A stretch of DNA of 59,992 bases from Sphingomonas sp. (GTDB lineage: Bacteria; Pseudomonadota; Alphaproteobacteria; Sphingomonadales; Sphingomonadaceae), in NCBI RefSeq assembly GCF_025353885.1, contig NZ_JANXNX010000011.1, forward strand, positions 1 through 59,992, given 5' to 3'. The position numbers and the translations under genes are program-made. The notes beneath the pieces were generated by a model. That model made no database searches and was not told where the DNA came from. It saw only the letters and a list, made by a program, of their open reading frames with translations. Of this stretch, positions 20,423 to 31,643 are shown one piece after another (position 1 is the stretch's first letter; every line of letters starts with the position of its first letter).

Positions 20423-20453
20423 TCCCGGTGGCTAGATGGTTTTGGAGACACTG

Positions 20454-20957
20454 ATGCGCCTTACGCCTCCCGCGATTGCCCTGGCAGTCCTGTTCGCGAC
20501 GGTATCGAGCGTGAGCCACAGCGCGCGGCCCGATGCCGTGATCGACATGCGGTCGCTGATGTTGCTGAAACAGGGTGAGGAAGCGGCGGCGGCGGGGCAA
20601 TTAAACGCTGCGAATGACGCATTGGAGACCGCTTTGGCGGTGGATCCGCGTAATCGGGCCGCTTTTATCGCTTTGGCAAAGGTCGCCGTTCGGCAGGATC
20701 TGGACGGCAAAGCGATCCGTTTGTACCGCGAGGCGCTGGCGCTCGAACCCAATGACGTGGCCGCGCTGGCCGGGCAGGGCGAGGCCATGGTGGCCAAGGG
20801 TGCCGTGACCAAGGCACGCGAAAACCTGGCTAAAGTCAAGGCGTTATGCGTCGTAACCTGCCCCCAGGAGGCAGCGCTTGCCGCCGTCATCGCGCGCGGT
20901 GCGCCACCCCGGGCCGTGACCGCTGCCGCGACGCCCACGGCGCCCGTCGCTAACTGA
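20454..20957 (+). CDS. Exported TPR protein
   Basis: 167 residues from the ATG at 20454, which has GGAGA 6 bases upstream. A signal peptide ([24 protein letters not shown]) is followed by about three TPR-like helices ([61 protein letters not shown]). The Ala/Pro-rich C-terminus is low-complexity. It probably acts as a periplasmic scaffold; no catalytic domain is seen. Its 3' end overlaps convergent rsmA by 8 bases. Confidence 0.85.
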   Translation: MRLTPPAIALAVLFATVSSVSHSARPDAVIDMRSLMLLKQGEEAAAAGQLNAANDALETALAVDPRNRAAFIALAKVAVRQDLDGKAIRLYREALALEPNDVAALAGQGEAMVAKGAVTKARENLAKVKALCVVTCPQEAALAAVIARGAPPRAVTAAATPTAPVAN

Positions 20958-21786
20958 TCAGACGCGCGATCGCGATGAATTCCTGAACGCTCAGAGTCTC
21001 GGCCCGTCGCGCCGAGTCCAAACCAAGTGTCGCCAGCGCCTCCAGTGCGCCCGGCACCGATTTTACACTTTGTCTCAACATCTTACGCCGCTGACCAAAG
21101 GCTGCCGCGGTCAGTTGCTCGACTTGGCCAATGCTAACGCCCTTGGGCTGCGGGGTGTGAACTAGATGCACAACCGCCGACATCACCTTGGGCGGCGGGG
21201 TGAACGCGGACCGGTGAACCCGCATCGCAATCTGTGCCGAACTCCGCCACTGCGACAGCACCGTCAGCCGACCGAAAGCGTCGCCACCGGTCGGGGCGAC
21301 GATCCGCTCGGCAACCTCCTGCTGGAACATCAACGTCAGCGAGCCCCAGCGCGGTGGCCATTCTGGCACCGTCAGCCATTTCACCAACAGCGCCGTGCCG
21401 ACATTATAGGGAAGGTTGGCGACGATGTGGCCGCCCCTTTCCAGCACCGAATCCAGGTCGATGGCCATCGCATCGGCATCGATCACCCGCAGTCGCCCGC
21501 CCGCGCTTTCGCCCAGTTCAGCAAGAGCAGGCAGGCACCGTCGATCGCGCTCGACCGCTGTGACGTTGGCCCCGGTGTCGAGCAGCGCGCGGGTCAGGCC
21601 GCCGGGGCCGGGGCCAACCTCGTAAACCGATTGGCCGGTCAGGTCGCCCGGGACCTCTGCAATCCGCTTCAACAACTGGCCGTCCAGCAGAAAGTTCTGG
21701 CCGAGCGCCTTGCTCGCGGTCAGCCCATGACGGGCAATGACCTCGCGCAGGGGCGGTCGGTCGGTGGTCAAGCCGCTTGCGCGCAA
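20950..21786 (-). CDS. rsmA: 16S rRNA dimethyladenosine transferase
   Basis: KsgA/RsmA, which dimethylates A1518 and A1519 in 16S rRNA, 278 residues. Motifs: [27 protein letters not shown] (SAM binding), [10 protein letters not shown] and the catalytic [11 protein letters not shown]. The start is either the ATG at 21786 (19-base overlap with pdxA) or a TTG at 21771 that forms a TTGA overlap with the pdxA stop. Last gene of the lptD-surA-pdxA-rsmA operon. Confidence 0.96.
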   Translation of the reverse strand: MRASGLTTDRPPLREVIARHGLTASKALGQNFLLDGQLLKRIAEVPGDLTGQSVYEVGPGPGGLTRALLDTGANVTAVERDRRCLPALAELGESAGGRLRVIDADAMAIDLDSVLERGGHIVANLPYNVGTALLVKWLTVPEWPPRWGSLTLMFQQEVAERIVAPTGGDAFGRLTVLSQWRSSAQIAMRVHRSAFTPPPKVMSAVVHLVHTPQPKGVSIGQVEQLTAAAFGQRRKMLRQSVKSVPGALEALATLGLDSARRAETLSVQEFIAIARLIS

Positions 21787-22784
21787 GCCTGGGCCGCGCG
21801 TGCCACGGTCGCCGCAGCGGCCATCCGGATTGCCGCGATCATCGCGCCCGGATTAGCCTGATCCTTCCCGGCGATCCCGAATGCCGTCCCATGATCGGGA
21901 GCGGTCCTCACGATGGGAAGGCCCAACGTCATATTGACGCCATCATCGAAATGCAGCGTTTTAAGGGGGATCAGCGCTTGGTCGTGATACATGCAGATCG
22001 CCACGTCATAGCCCGCCCGGGCGCGCGCATGGAACATCGCATCTGCCGCGATCGGGCCGACAGCATCAATGCCCTCGCCACGCAATATCTCGATAGCGGG
22101 TGCGATAAAGTCGATCTCCTCGCGCCCCAGCGCCCCATTCTCGCCAGCGTGCGGGTTGAACCCGGCAAAAGCCAGCCGGGGCTGTTCGATTCCGAAATTG
22201 CGCTGCAATCCCTTGGCCGTCGCACGTGCCTTGGCCACGATCATCTCGATGGAAAGGTTCGCGGAAACGTCGGCAAGCGGCAAATGCGTGGTGACTGGAA
22301 CGACCTTCAATGTCGGCCCTGCCAGCAGCATGACGGCGTTGTCGCGCGACACGCCGCATTGTTCAGCGATGAATTCGGTTTGTCCGGGATGCGTGAAGCC
22401 CACTGAATACAACTGCGTCTTTGAGACCGGCGCAGTGATTAGCGCGCGCGCGGCGCCCGAGCGGGCAATTCCGGCGGCAATTTCAAGCGATGCCAAGGCG
22501 CACCGGGCACCCTCGAAACTGGGCTTGCCCGGATCGATGACCCCGGCATCCTCGACCTGGAGCAGGGGTATCGCACGAAAAAACACGCCGACGGCTTCGC
22601 GCGGGTCGCGGATACGCTCGATCGGGCCCTGCCACACCGCGTCGATTGACCTGCGGTCGCCAACGACAAAGAAAGGAGCGAGACGGCTCATGTCCCGGGA
22701 GGCCCATGCCTTGGCCGCAATTTCAGGCCCAATGCCCGCCGGGTCACCCAGCGCAACGACCATCGGACTGACCGTTTCGGTCAT
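21768..22784 (-). CDS. pdxA: 4-hydroxythreonine-4-phosphate dehydrogenase
   Basis: Pyridoxal phosphate synthesis enzyme acting before PdxJ, 338 residues. It starts near [17 protein letters not shown], contains [15 protein letters not shown], the metal-binding HLPLADV and [16 protein letters not shown], and ends with [14 protein letters not shown] and [15 protein letters not shown]. One base separates it from the surA stop. Placement between surA and rsmA is the conserved proteobacterial order. Confidence 0.97.
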   Translation of the reverse strand: MTETVSPMVVALGDPAGIGPEIAAKAWASRDMSRLAPFFVVGDRRSIDAVWQGPIERIRDPREAVGVFFRAIPLLQVEDAGVIDPGKPSFEGARCALASLEIAAGIARSGAARALITAPVSKTQLYSVGFTHPGQTEFIAEQCGVSRDNAVMLLAGPTLKVVPVTTHLPLADVSANLSIEMIVAKARATAKGLQRNFGIEQPRLAFAGFNPHAGENGALGREEIDFIAPAIEILRGEGIDAVGPIAADAMFHARARAGYDVAICMYHDQALIPLKTLHFDDGVNMTLGLPIVRTAPDHGTAFGIAGKDQANPGAMIAAIRMAAAATVARAAQACAQAA

Positions 22785-22785
22785 G

Positions 22786-24138
22786 TCAGCGATAGTCGAT
22801 AACGGCGTCGCGTCGAAGGTCGCGCAGGTAACGCTGGGCGCGCTGGTTCACCCGGTTTTCCTCAATTTGCGACATGACCTGATCGAAGGTCGGAGCATTG
22901 GCGCTCGCGGCCTCGTCACGACCACAGAGGACCAGGACACGAACCCCCTCGGTCGGTGACCCGAACGGCGGCGTCGCCTGCCCGATCGATAATTTCAACA
23001 GCATTTCCTGAAGCTGCGGCGGCAGATCGCGCACTTTGACCTGGTCGTTGTCGACAACTTCGGCACCGTGTGCAGCAGCAACCTCGGCAGTCTTGCCACA
23101 GCCTGCCATCGCCTGCGTGGCCTTGCCGAATGATTCGGCCTGAGCCGTGACCGCGGCTCTGCTGGCACCCGGCGCGAATTTCAGCGACATCTGGCGAAGG
23201 TTCAGGACAGCATCACGCGGATCGGCCATCAGCACCTGACGTTTGTCTACCATGTAAACGATTGAATAACCGCCGGGAACCGCAACCGGCCCGGCAATCT
23301 GGCCAACCGCAATCTCGGCTGCGGTCTGTGACAGTGCCTCGGGCAATTGTGGTCCGCGCACCCACCCCAGATCGCCGCCGACTGCCGCCGTAGAGGCTTC
23401 GGAGAACTGGCGTGCATAGGCGGCAAACGAACCGCCCTGACGAATCTGGTCGATGATTTTGCGACCGTTGGCGAGGACTTCCTGCGAATTCTGCGGGGTT
23501 GCCGACAGGTATATTTCGCCGATATGATATTCCTGCTGGCCCTTCGAAGCCTGCAGGCGGTCCATGATCGACTGGACCTCATCCTCGCTGACGTTGACGA
23601 ATGGTTCGACCCGACGCCGGAGCAGGCGGCTCCATGCCAGCTCGCCCTGAATCTGGCGCTTGATCGAGCGTTCCGACGAACCTTGTTCGCGTAGATAGGC
23701 CCCCATGGTGGCGGGCGTCCGCTTGAATCTTTCGGCGACGCGCGCATAGCTCTGGTCGATCTCGGGCTGCGTGACGGTGATGTCGTGCGCCTTGGCTTCC
23801 TGGATCTGCAAGGTTTCGTCGATGATGTTGCGCAAGACCTGCAAGCGCAACCGCTCGCGTTCCTCGTCCGCGATCTTCCCGCCGTTAGCCAGAACCACGA
23901 GCGCAAGCCGCTGGTCGATGTCCGTTCCGGTGATGATCGTCCCGTTAATGATCGCTGTCGCCTTGCGGAGATGCGGGTCCATCTTTCCGAACGTGGTCAG
24001 ATCCTTCGGCAGATTGAGGCCGGTGTCGGAGGTCGCCGGAGGCGCGGTTTGTGCTGCTGCCGCAACGGCCAGCAGGCCGCTAGCCAGCACCGCGGTCATG
24101 CGCGAAACGGGCTGGGCACCCTTGAGTTTCATGATCAA
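22786..24138 (-). CDS. surA: SurA-like periplasmic peptidylprolyl isomerase
   Basis: Periplasmic chaperone for outer-membrane proteins, 450 residues. It has a signal peptide (AVLASGLLAVAAAAQT), an N-terminal SurA domain (IINGTIITGTDIDQRLAL, IDETLQIQEAK) and one recognisable parvulin domain around residues 200-305 (YHIGEIYLSATP, GGDLGWVRGPQLPEAL). A second, degenerate parvulin region follows. Its position between lptD and pdxA supports the SurA assignment; LptD itself is a known SurA client in other bacteria. Confidence 0.93.
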   Translation of the reverse strand: MIMKLKGAQPVSRMTAVLASGLLAVAAAAQTAPPATSDTGLNLPKDLTTFGKMDPHLRKATAIINGTIITGTDIDQRLALVVLANGGKIADEERERLRLQVLRNIIDETLQIQEAKAHDITVTQPEIDQSYARVAERFKRTPATMGAYLREQGSSERSIKRQIQGELAWSRLLRRRVEPFVNVSEDEVQSIMDRLQASKGQQEYHIGEIYLSATPQNSQEVLANGRKIIDQIRQGGSFAAYARQFSEASTAAVGGDLGWVRGPQLPEALSQTAAEIAVGQIAGPVAVPGGYSIVYMVDKRQVLMADPRDAVLNLRQMSLKFAPGASRAAVTAQAESFGKATQAMAGCGKTAEVAAAHGAEVVDNDQVKVRDLPPQLQEMLLKLSIGQATPPFGSPTEGVRVLVLCGRDEAASANAPTFDQVMSQIEENRVNQRAQRYLRDLRRDAVIDYR

Positions 24139-24203
24139 TGCTTATCATCCGTACAGATCGAACTTGTCACGAAGGTGATGCCCCCGCGATGGTGAACGCA
24201 GGC

Positions 24204-26453
24204 TTAGCGGCCAAGTCCCCGAAATGCCAGCCTGAGCAGAAAGCTGTTCCCGCTGCGGGCATCGCCGGTCGTGTCATAGTCGCGCCGCCATGTTATCCCG
24301 ATGTCAAGGCAGTCGTCGGTATAGGCAATACCCAGCCGGTGGCGGACAGGCGCATAACCGTCCGCCGTGCTGGTCGCATCCTCCGCAGCATTGGTCAGGT
24401 CGATGGTCGTCGCTCCGAAGATCGAGAAATAACGGCCGATTTGAACCCGGCCACCAAGCCTGACTTCCTCACGGTCGCGAAGATCCTCGATGGTGGGATC
24501 GATGTTGCGATTGAATTTCAGGTAGCCGACCGTAAAATATGTCGCCTGGCTGCCAACAGTGGCGTCGAATTCGTTGCGACGAAGCGCAAAGTTGTCCTTG
24601 TCGATACGATATCGATGAGTCAGTTCAACAAATCGGCGAAATTTGACCGTCGTGCGACCGACGATGTCCGAAGTCTGGTTGGTCAGGCCGGTCCCATCGG
24701 GGAAATTTCGGTTCTGCGAGCTAAAGCGATAACTTTGGCCAACATTAGCCAATACCGACAGTCCCGGACGGTCAAAGGCATAGTCCAATCCGTAGGTGAC
24801 GCGGCTGCCCCCCTCCCAGCGGTCGTACCCGGGGAATCTATTGAGCGCGAACAGGTTGCTGTCCTCAAGGTCGACCGAACGGGCGTCCTCGTTCGGTATG
24901 CGCAGATTGGGAGTCGACGGGGAGGCCACCACCTGGAATCGTGGGGTAATACGCTGAGTTCCGCCCATAAACGCGCCAACGAACGGCCAGCGGACTTCGG
25001 CGGCCAAAGCCGCGATACCACGGCCCTGGAACCCGGGCTCACCGCGATAGAGGACCGTCCGGGTCGCCGCGTTCTGGGCGCTGTGATACATATCGCCACG
25101 CGCATAGGCGGTAAACAGCACTTCCTGACCCATCGTCGTCAGCTTGCGCAAATCCCACCGCACCCCGGCAAAGGCCCGTTGCGTATCCTGTCCCGAGGTC
25201 CGCGTGAGTGCCAATGCATTGAGTTGCAGGTCGAAATTGCCCCCGAGAACCGGGTCGGCGATCCGTCGGCGATAGTCGATCAGGGGAAGCGCGACCGGTA
25301 TCTGGCCCTGAGAATCCAGCACCCGCAATGTTTGGACGGCCACGCCGGAAATCGACAGATAAGATTTGTCATCGATGCGTTCGACATTGACCATCGAACG
25401 CAAACGATCCTCGAACGAGCGGTCGTAACGGCGCAGGAAAGTGCGATCGGACACCAGGCGCATCGATCCGGTGATGCTCCAGTCGGGGTCTAGCTGGAAC
25501 CGGCCCGATGCATCGATATATCCGCGAAAATCCTTTTGCGAACGGCTATTGGTGCCCGTCACCGGAATGCGCGAGCCATAGGTCGCAAACGTCGAGATCC
25601 GATAGGCACCGCTGGAGGTCAGCGAACGATACTCGGTCTCGATTGCTGGTAGCACTGCCGAATAGGCATGCGTGGTCACGGTCAGGTCGCGGTTCGTCCC
25701 GAACTTCAGGTAGTAGGGAAGCGAAAGCTCCATCCCGTTGGTGCGCGTGTATTGCAGGTCGGGAAACAGGAAGCCGCCGGCCCCTTCGTCACCCAGCGGT
25801 TGGGTGAGCGTCGGTAACACGATCAGCGGAACACCGAACATCTCCAGGCGGGCACCTTTAAACGTCATCCGCTTTCCGGCGGGATCATGAATAATCCGAA
25901 CCGCTGAAATCTGCCACGACGGCTTGCGCGGGCACCCACCGGCATCAACCACCGGGCAGGGCGAATAGGCGGCATTTTCCAGCGTGGTGACCCCGTTCGT
26001 GCGCGTCCCCCGGCGTGCGGCCAGTCGTCCGCCATCGGCCAGCACCAGCAGCAGATTGTTGACGACGCCGTCCTTCAGCGTGTCGGTCAACTGGACGTCG
26101 TCGCCATAGGCAGTGTCGCCGCCGGGGTTAACGACCACGACATTGCCATAGGCACGCACTTCGCCGGACTTCCGGTTCCACACGATCCGGTCGGCGCGAA
26201 CGCGGTTGCCCTCGCTCGCCATGCGGACATCCCCTGCCGCGGTCACGATGTCGGTGTCGTTCTGATAATCGAGTTGGTCAGCGGCGAAATCGACCTGCTG
26301 GTCGGGCTTTGACCCCAGGGTGGGTACAACGGCCGGGGGGGCGACCACGGGCACCTTCGCCGGGGGAGCAGCGCCTGTCTGAGCCCCGGCCACACCCGCT
26401 GTGAGAAAGGCAAACGGCACCGATGCCAGGAGAAAAACGGTATAGCGCGTCAC
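24204..26453 (-). CDS. lptD: LPS-assembly protein LptD
   Basis: Outer-membrane barrel that inserts lipopolysaccharide or the sphingomonad glycolipid equivalent. 749 residues from a GTG at 26453 that has AAAGG 6 bases upstream and begins directly with a signal peptide (YTVFLLASVPFAFLTAGVAGAQ). An OstA/LptA-like jellyroll follows (VDFAADQLDYQNDTDIVTAAGDVRM), then the C-terminal barrel with RRDYDTTGD near the end. Sphingomonads carry glycosphingolipids instead of LPS, so the cargo in this organism is an open point. Divergent from pepA. Confidence 0.95.
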   Translation of the reverse strand: MTRYTVFLLASVPFAFLTAGVAGAQTGAAPPAKVPVVAPPAVVPTLGSKPDQQVDFAADQLDYQNDTDIVTAAGDVRMASEGNRVRADRIVWNRKSGEVRAYGNVVVVNPGGDTAYGDDVQLTDTLKDGVVNNLLLVLADGGRLAARRGTRTNGVTTLENAAYSPCPVVDAGGCPRKPSWQISAVRIIHDPAGKRMTFKGARLEMFGVPLIVLPTLTQPLGDEGAGGFLFPDLQYTRTNGMELSLPYYLKFGTNRDLTVTTHAYSAVLPAIETEYRSLTSSGAYRISTFATYGSRIPVTGTNSRSQKDFRGYIDASGRFQLDPDWSITGSMRLVSDRTFLRRYDRSFEDRLRSMVNVERIDDKSYLSISGVAVQTLRVLDSQGQIPVALPLIDYRRRIADPVLGGNFDLQLNALALTRTSGQDTQRAFAGVRWDLRKLTTMGQEVLFTAYARGDMYHSAQNAATRTVLYRGEPGFQGRGIAALAAEVRWPFVGAFMGGTQRITPRFQVVASPSTPNLRIPNEDARSVDLEDSNLFALNRFPGYDRWEGGSRVTYGLDYAFDRPGLSVLANVGQSYRFSSQNRNFPDGTGLTNQTSDIVGRTTVKFRRFVELTHRYRIDKDNFALRRNEFDATVGSQATYFTVGYLKFNRNIDPTIEDLRDREEVRLGGRVQIGRYFSIFGATTIDLTNAAEDATSTADGYAPVRHRLGIAYTDDCLDIGITWRRDYDTTGDARSGNSFLLRLAFRGLGR

Positions 26454-26628
26454 GGAAAGCCTTTTTGCACAACAGACCCGATACGGCTTGGCCTGCTTAT
26501 CGCCTATCGCATTGCCGCGCACGGTCCGCAATCACGCGCTTTCAAAACTTCCGCGGTGCGCTTTGCACGAACCCGGGCTTGGGCGTAACAGCCGGTTTCC
26601 CCTGAGTCTTTTATCGAGCGAGCCATCA

Positions 26629-28092
26629 ATGCGCGTGTCCTTTGTTTCAACCCGACCGAACTATTCCACCGACCTTGCCCTGCTGGTGCCGAAAAATGGC
26701 ATTGCTGCCGCTGTTGCCGGGCATAAGGCGGCGGACAGCTTGCAAGCAGCGGCAACGCTGGGACGGTTCGACGGCGATGCGGGCACGCTGACCGAATATA
26801 TTTCTGCCTCAGGCGATGGACCCGCGCGCGTGCTGCTGGCGGGGATTGGGGCGGGCACGCCCGAGGATTTCGAAAAAGCGGGAAGCGCATTGTGCGCCCG
26901 GTTGCTGATGTCCGGCGCGAAAACGCTGGTAATCGATGCGGCGGGGGCACCGGCAGCGTCGGCGGCTCGACTGGCGGCGGCTGTCCAGATGCGGGGCTGG
27001 CGCTATGACAAATATCGCACGAAGCTGTCGGACAAGCAGAAGCCGACACTGGATGAAGTCATCATCGTCAATGCCGAACCGGGCCTGGATACCGCCTGGG
27101 CAGCGGCGCGTGCGGTGGTGGAGGGCGTTTCGTTCACGCGTGAGCTGGTGACCGAGCCAGCCAACATCATTTACCCTGAATCTTTCGTCGATCGATGCCA
27201 GAAACTGGCTGAAGTCGGCGTTCAGATCGAAGTGTTGGACGAGGATGCGATGCGCGCGGCAGGCATGGGGGCGTTGCTCGGCGTGTCGCAGGGGTCGCGC
27301 CGGGAAGCACGACTGCTCGTCATGAAGTGGGACGGTACCGCCGGCACGGAGGCGACACCGGTCGTCTTTATCGGCAAGGGCGTGACCTTCGACACTGGCG
27401 GCATATCGATCAAGGGTGCGGCGGGCATGGAGGACATGAAGTGGGACATGGGCGGGGCGGGTGCCGTTGCCGGGGCGATGCTTGCGCTCGCGACGCGCAA
27501 AGCCAAGGCACATGTCGTCGGCATCTGCGGGCTGGTCGAGAACATGCCCGACGGTAATGCCCAGCGTCCCGGCGACGTGGTCACGTCGATGTCGGGACAG
27601 ACGATTGAGGTCATCAATACCGACGCCGAGGGACGGCTGGTCCTGTGTGACGCGATGACATGGGCGCAGCAGCGGTTCAGCCCGAAGGTGATGATCGACC
27701 TTGCCACGCTGACCGGAGCCATGATCGTCGCGCTGGGGCATGAATATGGCGGGATGTTCGCCAATGACGATGGGCTGGCGGCACAGTTATCCGCAGCCGG
27801 TGCGTCGACGGGAGATCCGCTGTGGCGATTGCCAATGGGGGATGCCTATAACAAGCTGATCGATAGCCCGATCGCCGATATGAAGAACATCGGCCCGCGC
27901 GAAGGTGGCTCGATCACCGCGGCGCAATTCCTAAAGCGCTTCGTCGATCAGGGCGTGAAGTGGGCGCATCTCGATATCGCCGGCATGGTCTGGTCGTCCA
28001 AGCCCGGTGCGGTGTGGGACAAGGGAGCGACCGGCTACGGCGTGCGCCTGCTCGACCGCTATATTGCCGACAATCACGAACGCGTTGGCTGA
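26629..28092 (+). CDS. pepA: Leucyl aminopeptidase (M17)
   Basis: Dizinc or dimanganese aminopeptidase, 487 residues. Catalytic-domain motifs: [33 protein letters not shown] and the family signature [10 protein letters not shown], with [18 protein letters not shown] following. The ATG at 26629 gives [10 protein letters not shown]; the reading frame upstream lies in the lptD-pepA promoter region. In some bacteria PepA also binds DNA; nothing here tests that. Confidence 0.96.
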   Translation: MRVSFVSTRPNYSTDLALLVPKNGIAAAVAGHKAADSLQAAATLGRFDGDAGTLTEYISASGDGPARVLLAGIGAGTPEDFEKAGSALCARLLMSGAKTLVIDAAGAPAASAARLAAAVQMRGWRYDKYRTKLSDKQKPTLDEVIIVNAEPGLDTAWAAARAVVEGVSFTRELVTEPANIIYPESFVDRCQKLAEVGVQIEVLDEDAMRAAGMGALLGVSQGSRREARLLVMKWDGTAGTEATPVVFIGKGVTFDTGGISIKGAAGMEDMKWDMGGAGAVAGAMLALATRKAKAHVVGICGLVENMPDGNAQRPGDVVTSMSGQTIEVINTDAEGRLVLCDAMTWAQQRFSPKVMIDLATLTGAMIVALGHEYGGMFANDDGLAAQLSAAGASTGDPLWRLPMGDAYNKLIDSPIADMKNIGPREGGSITAAQFLKRFVDQGVKWAHLDIAGMVWSSKPGAVWDKGATGYGVRLLDRYIADNHERVG

Positions 28093-28169
28093 GGCCCGGT
28101 TGCGCCTCGACGCTTAGCAGCCTAGTGGCGCTGCCGTTCCCACCCCTCAATTACGGAGCCGCACCAGTC

Positions 28170-28592
28170 ATGGCCGGTACACGCACTTTTTCGATCATCA
28201 AACCCGACGCGACGCGCCGCAACATCACCGGGGCCGTCGTCAAGATGCTCGAGGAAGCCGGCCTGCGCGTCGTCGCCTCGAAGCGAATTCACATGACGCG
28301 CGAACAGGCCGAGGGCTTTTACGAAGTTCATCGGGAACGCTCGTTCTTCGGTGAACTGGTCGAGTTCATGATCTCGGGGCCGGTCGTCGTGCAGGTTCTG
28401 GAAGGCGAGAATGCCATGCAACGCAACCGCAACATCATGGGCGCGACCAACCCGGCCAACGCCGATGCTGGTACGATCCGCAAGGAACTGGCCGAATCAA
28501 TCGAGGCGAACACTGTCCACGGTTCGGACAGCGACGAGAATGCTGCGATCGAGATCGCGTATTTCTTCAAGCCGGAAGAAATCATCGGCTGA
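28170..28592 (+). CDS. ndk: Nucleoside diphosphate kinase
   Basis: Balances nucleoside triphosphate pools. 140 residues from the ATG at 28170, beginning [18 protein letters not shown]. The phosphorylated histidine is His117 in [12 protein letters not shown]; the ATP-binding [17 protein letters not shown] is intact. A GGAG lies upstream. It follows pepA after 77 bases and meets purN head-on, with a hairpin between. Confidence 0.97.
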   Translation: MAGTRTFSIIKPDATRRNITGAVVKMLEEAGLRVVASKRIHMTREQAEGFYEVHRERSFFGELVEFMISGPVVVQVLEGENAMQRNRNIMGATNPANADAGTIRKELAESIEANTVHGSDSDENAAIEIAYFFKPEEIIG

Positions 28593-28606
28593 TTAGTGTC
28601 TGGTTT

Positions 28607-28627
28607 GGGGGCGCCTCTGGCGTCCCC
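28607..28627. terminator. Hairpin between ndk and purN
   Basis: GGGGGCGCC, loop TCT, GGCGTCCCC: a nine-pair stem with one G-T pair between two convergent genes, 14 bases past the ndk stop. No T run follows on either strand. Confidence 0.55.
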
Positions 28628-28632
28628 GAATG

Positions 28633-29259
28633 TCAAAAGTCGGCAGCGATTTCCAGCAACGCATCAGGTCGCACCTCGCGCGTCACGAATTTTGCCAACG
28701 TCCGCGCATATAGTTGATGCTCGGCAATCAAGATGCGGGCAGCCAGCGTGGCTTCGGTGTCATCCCGTAGAATGGCGACTTCGGTCTGCCCGAGCACTTC
28801 TCCGCCATCCAGTTCGGCGGTAACGACATGGACCGAGCAACCAGACACCCGATCTCCAGCTTCGATAGCGCGAAGGTGCGTATCCAGCCCTTTGTATTTC
28901 GGGAGTAACGAAGGGTGGATATTGAGCATTCGGCCAGCCCAACTCTCCACAAAACCGTCCGACAATAGCCGCATATAGCCGGCCAGGACGACATAGGCGC
29001 AACGCGCTGCCCGGAGTTCGGCATGCAGCAGCGCGTCGAAATCGGCGCGCTTCAGGCCGCGATAATCGAGCGCGACGACCGGCACGCCCTCTGCTGCCGC
29101 CAGCGTTAGTCCCGCAGCATGGGGGTCGTTGGCGATAACCACAGCGATCTCAAACGGGCAATCGCTCGCCTTCGCGGCATAAATCAATGCCGCCATGTTC
29201 GAGCCGCGCCCCGAGATCAGGACACCGATCCGCGCCCGATCACTGGCCTGCTTATCCAT
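28633..29259 (-). CDS. purN: Phosphoribosylglycinamide formyltransferase
   Basis: Folate-dependent GAR transformylase of purine synthesis, 208 residues. [11 protein letters not shown] is the phosphate loop, [12 protein letters not shown] carries the catalytic Asn-His pair, and [15 protein letters not shown] has the aspartate region. Its ATG overlaps the purM stop by 8 bases, so the two consecutive purine genes are translated together. Confidence 0.96.
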   Translation of the reverse strand: MDKQASDRARIGVLISGRGSNMAALIYAAKASDCPFEIAVVIANDPHAAGLTLAAAEGVPVVALDYRGLKRADFDALLHAELRAARCAYVVLAGYMRLLSDGFVESWAGRMLNIHPSLLPKYKGLDTHLRAIEAGDRVSGCSVHVVTAELDGGEVLGQTEVAILRDDTEATLAARILIAEHQLYARTLAKFVTREVRPDALLEIAADF

Positions 29260-30337
29260 TATGTGTGGCGGTCCAGTCGGCGCGTGCGCTCCATGTTTCG
29301 ACCGATCCGTAAACCGTGCAACCCTTGTCGCCCGATTCTATCCTGCCGATCGGGAAGGCCGTTTCGCCTGCTTCGTTCAACGACCGGAGTACATCCTCGG
29401 CATCTTCGGCTGCAACGACGAGGGCCATTCCGACTCCACAATTGAAAGTGCGCGCCATTTCCTCGGGTTCGATCGCGCCTTGCGCCTGCAGGAACGCCAT
29501 CAAACGCGGCTGTTCCCATGCATCGGCGTCCACATGGGCGTGCAGGCCGTCTGACATCACGCGGGGAATATTCTCGAGCAGCCCGCCGCCGGTTATATGC
29601 GCCATGGCCGCGATCTTGCCCGCACGCACGAGCGGCAGCAGAGACTTCACGTAGATCCGCGTTGGCTCCATCAACAGATCGATCAGGATATTTTCCTGGT
29701 CGAACAGGGCAGGGCGCTCCAGCTTCCAGCTACGGTCGGCCGCCAGCCTGCGCACCAGCGAAAATCCGTTGGAATGAACGCCCGACGAAGCCAGACCGAT
29801 GATGAGGTCGCCAGTCTTTACCTTGTTACCCGTCAGCACTTGGGAGCGTTCGACCGCGCCAACGCAAAACCCGGCAAGGTCGTAGTCACCGCCCGAATAC
29901 ATTCCGGGCATTTCTGCCGTTTCACCACCGATCAATGCACAGCCCGCAATGCGGCAGCCTTCGGCGATTCCGGCGATTACACGCTCCGCCACTGCCGAAT
30001 CGAGTTTGCCCGTGGCGTAATAGTCCAGGAAGAACAGCGGTTCGGCACCCTGCACGATCAAGTCATTAGCGCACATCGCGACCAGGTCGATGCCGACACC
30101 GTCGTGCCGGTCGTGTTCGATTGCGAGACGAAGCTTGGTGCCAACACCATCGTTGGCAGCCACCAGCAATGGATCGCTGTAACCTGCTGCTTTCAGGTCA
30201 AAGAATCCCCCGAAACCACCTAGCTCCGCATTGGCTCCGGGTCGTTTCGTGGACTTGGCCAACGGGCCGATCGCCCGCACCAGAGCATTGCCCGCGGCGA
30301 TCGAAACGCCAGCTTGTTCGTATGTATATCCCGCCAT
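29252..30337 (-). CDS. purM: Phosphoribosylformylglycinamidine cyclo-ligase
   Basis: AIR synthetase, purine pathway, 361 residues. Motifs: [28 protein letters not shown] (ATP loop), [10 protein letters not shown] and [14 protein letters not shown]. Operon with purN. It is divergent from the DUF2066 gene across 61 bases. Confidence 0.97.
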   Translation of the reverse strand: MAGYTYEQAGVSIAAGNALVRAIGPLAKSTKRPGANAELGGFGGFFDLKAAGYSDPLLVAANDGVGTKLRLAIEHDRHDGVGIDLVAMCANDLIVQGAEPLFFLDYYATGKLDSAVAERVIAGIAEGCRIAGCALIGGETAEMPGMYSGGDYDLAGFCVGAVERSQVLTGNKVKTGDLIIGLASSGVHSNGFSLVRRLAADRSWKLERPALFDQENILIDLLMEPTRIYVKSLLPLVRAGKIAAMAHITGGGLLENIPRVMSDGLHAHVDADAWEQPRLMAFLQAQGAIEPEEMARTFNCGVGMALVVAAEDAEDVLRSLNEAGETAFPIGRIESGDKGCTVYGSVETWSARADWTATHNG

Positions 30338-30398
30338 TTATATGCGCCTAGCGACATCGCGCTTGGATTTCCACGTCTGACCCGTCAAAAGACCGCCG

Positions 30399-31643
30399 GT
30401 GAAGATTACACCGTTACCTGTCGTCCTGACGCTCGGCCTGCTTGGGCTGGCCGCAGCGGTGTTCGCCCAGATGGAAGGCGGCGACCGCGGTGTCGCGCCC
30501 ATCGACTCATCGGGCAGCTTCGAAGTCACTGGGATCGACGTCGATGTCGCGGCGAAAACCGCCGATGCGGCGCGACTCGGCGGATGGCGTCTCGCCCAGC
30601 GCAAGGGTTGGCAGATGTTATGGGCCAAGATGCATGGCGGAGCGAGTGGCGCGCCGGGCTTGAGCGATTCGGACCTCGATTCGATCGTTGCGGGCATTGT
30701 CGTTGACGATGAACAGATCGGCCCAAATCGCTATGTCGCGAAATTAGGCGTTTTGTTCGACCGTGCGCGGGCGGGCCAGATACTTGGCGTCAGTGGCCAG
30801 ATTGTCCGCTCTCCGCCGCTGCTGGTCATCCCCGTCGAATGGTCGGGTGGCGCGCCCCGCAGTCTCGAGACCCGTTCAGAATGGCAAAAGGCGTGGGCGC
30901 GGTTTCGCGCGGGCGCCAGTCCCATCGATTATGTCCGCCCGAGTGGCACCGGTTCCGACCCACTGTTGCTAACCGCCGGGCAAGCGCAGCGCCCTTCACG
31001 GAAATGGTGGCGGATATTGCTCGATCAATATGGCGCCGCAGATGTATTGATGCCGCAGGTCCGGCTTGAGCGACTTTGGCCGGGCGGCCCGGTTGTCGGC
31101 CATTTCAGTGCCCGTCATGGCCCGGATAATATCGAACTTTCCGCTTTCACGTTGCGCGTCGAATCGAGCGATGGCCTGCCACAGATGCTCGACGAGGGCG
31201 TCCGCCGGATCGACCAGGCCTATGCCGATGCGTTGTCGATGGGCATGTTGCGCCCCGATCCGTCGCTGATTATCGAGACGCCGGTGGATGTCAGTGCGCT
31301 GATCGCCAACGAAGCAGATATTGCGCCGATCGAGACCGGACCCGACAACAGCAGCACAGCAATTGCGGGCGGCGAGGTCAGGACCTACACCGTCCAATTC
31401 GATACCCCTGACGTCAGCTCGGTAACGGGTATCGAAGGGTCGGTGCGCGGCGTCCCGGGAGTGAAATCTACCGATACGACCAGTCTTGCGCTGGGCGGCA
31501 CTTCGGTAATGCGCGTCTCCTTTGTCGGTGATATGGCGACATTGAGATTGGGATTGGCGGCGCGCGGGTTCCGGGTGGACGAAGGCAGCGGTACCCTCCG
31601 TATCCGACGTTTGGCACCAGCAGACCCTTCATCGGCACCATGA
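30399..31643 (+). CDS. DUF2066 exported protein
   Basis: 414 residues from a GTG, with a probable signal sequence (PLPVVLTLGLLGLAAAVFAQ). The body matches the DUF2066 pattern: an early segment ending in GGWRLAQRKGWQMLW, then LVIPVEWSGG and a repeated domain. Family function is unknown. It overlaps hdaA by 4 bases, an arrangement found across Alphaproteobacteria, so it may be cotranscribed with a replication regulator for position rather than function. Confidence 0.85.
   Translation: MKITPLPVVLTLGLLGLAAAVFAQMEGGDRGVAPIDSSGSFEVTGIDVDVAAKTADAARLGGWRLAQRKGWQMLWAKMHGGASGAPGLSDSDLDSIVAGIVVDDEQIGPNRYVAKLGVLFDRARAGQILGVSGQIVRSPPLLVIPVEWSGGAPRSLETRSEWQKAWARFRAGASPIDYVRPSGTGSDPLLLTAGQAQRPSRKWWRILLDQYGAADVLMPQVRLERLWPGGPVVGHFSARHGPDNIELSAFTLRVESSDGLPQMLDEGVRRIDQAYADALSMGMLRPDPSLIIETPVDVSALIANEADIAPIETGPDNSSTAIAGGEVRTYTVQFDTPDVSSVTGIEGSVRGVPGVKSTDTTSLALGGTSVMRVSFVGDMATLRLGLAARGFRVDEGSGTLRIRRLAPADPSSAP

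Noticed and set aside
24138-25493. 451-codon plus-strand frame opposite lptD
   Set aside because: No recognisable domain, and it covers a clear LptD barrel; typical antisense artefact.
26454-26531. N-terminal extension of lptD
   Set aside because: It would put 26 residues with two cysteines before the signal peptide; the GTG at 26453 has a good ribosome site.
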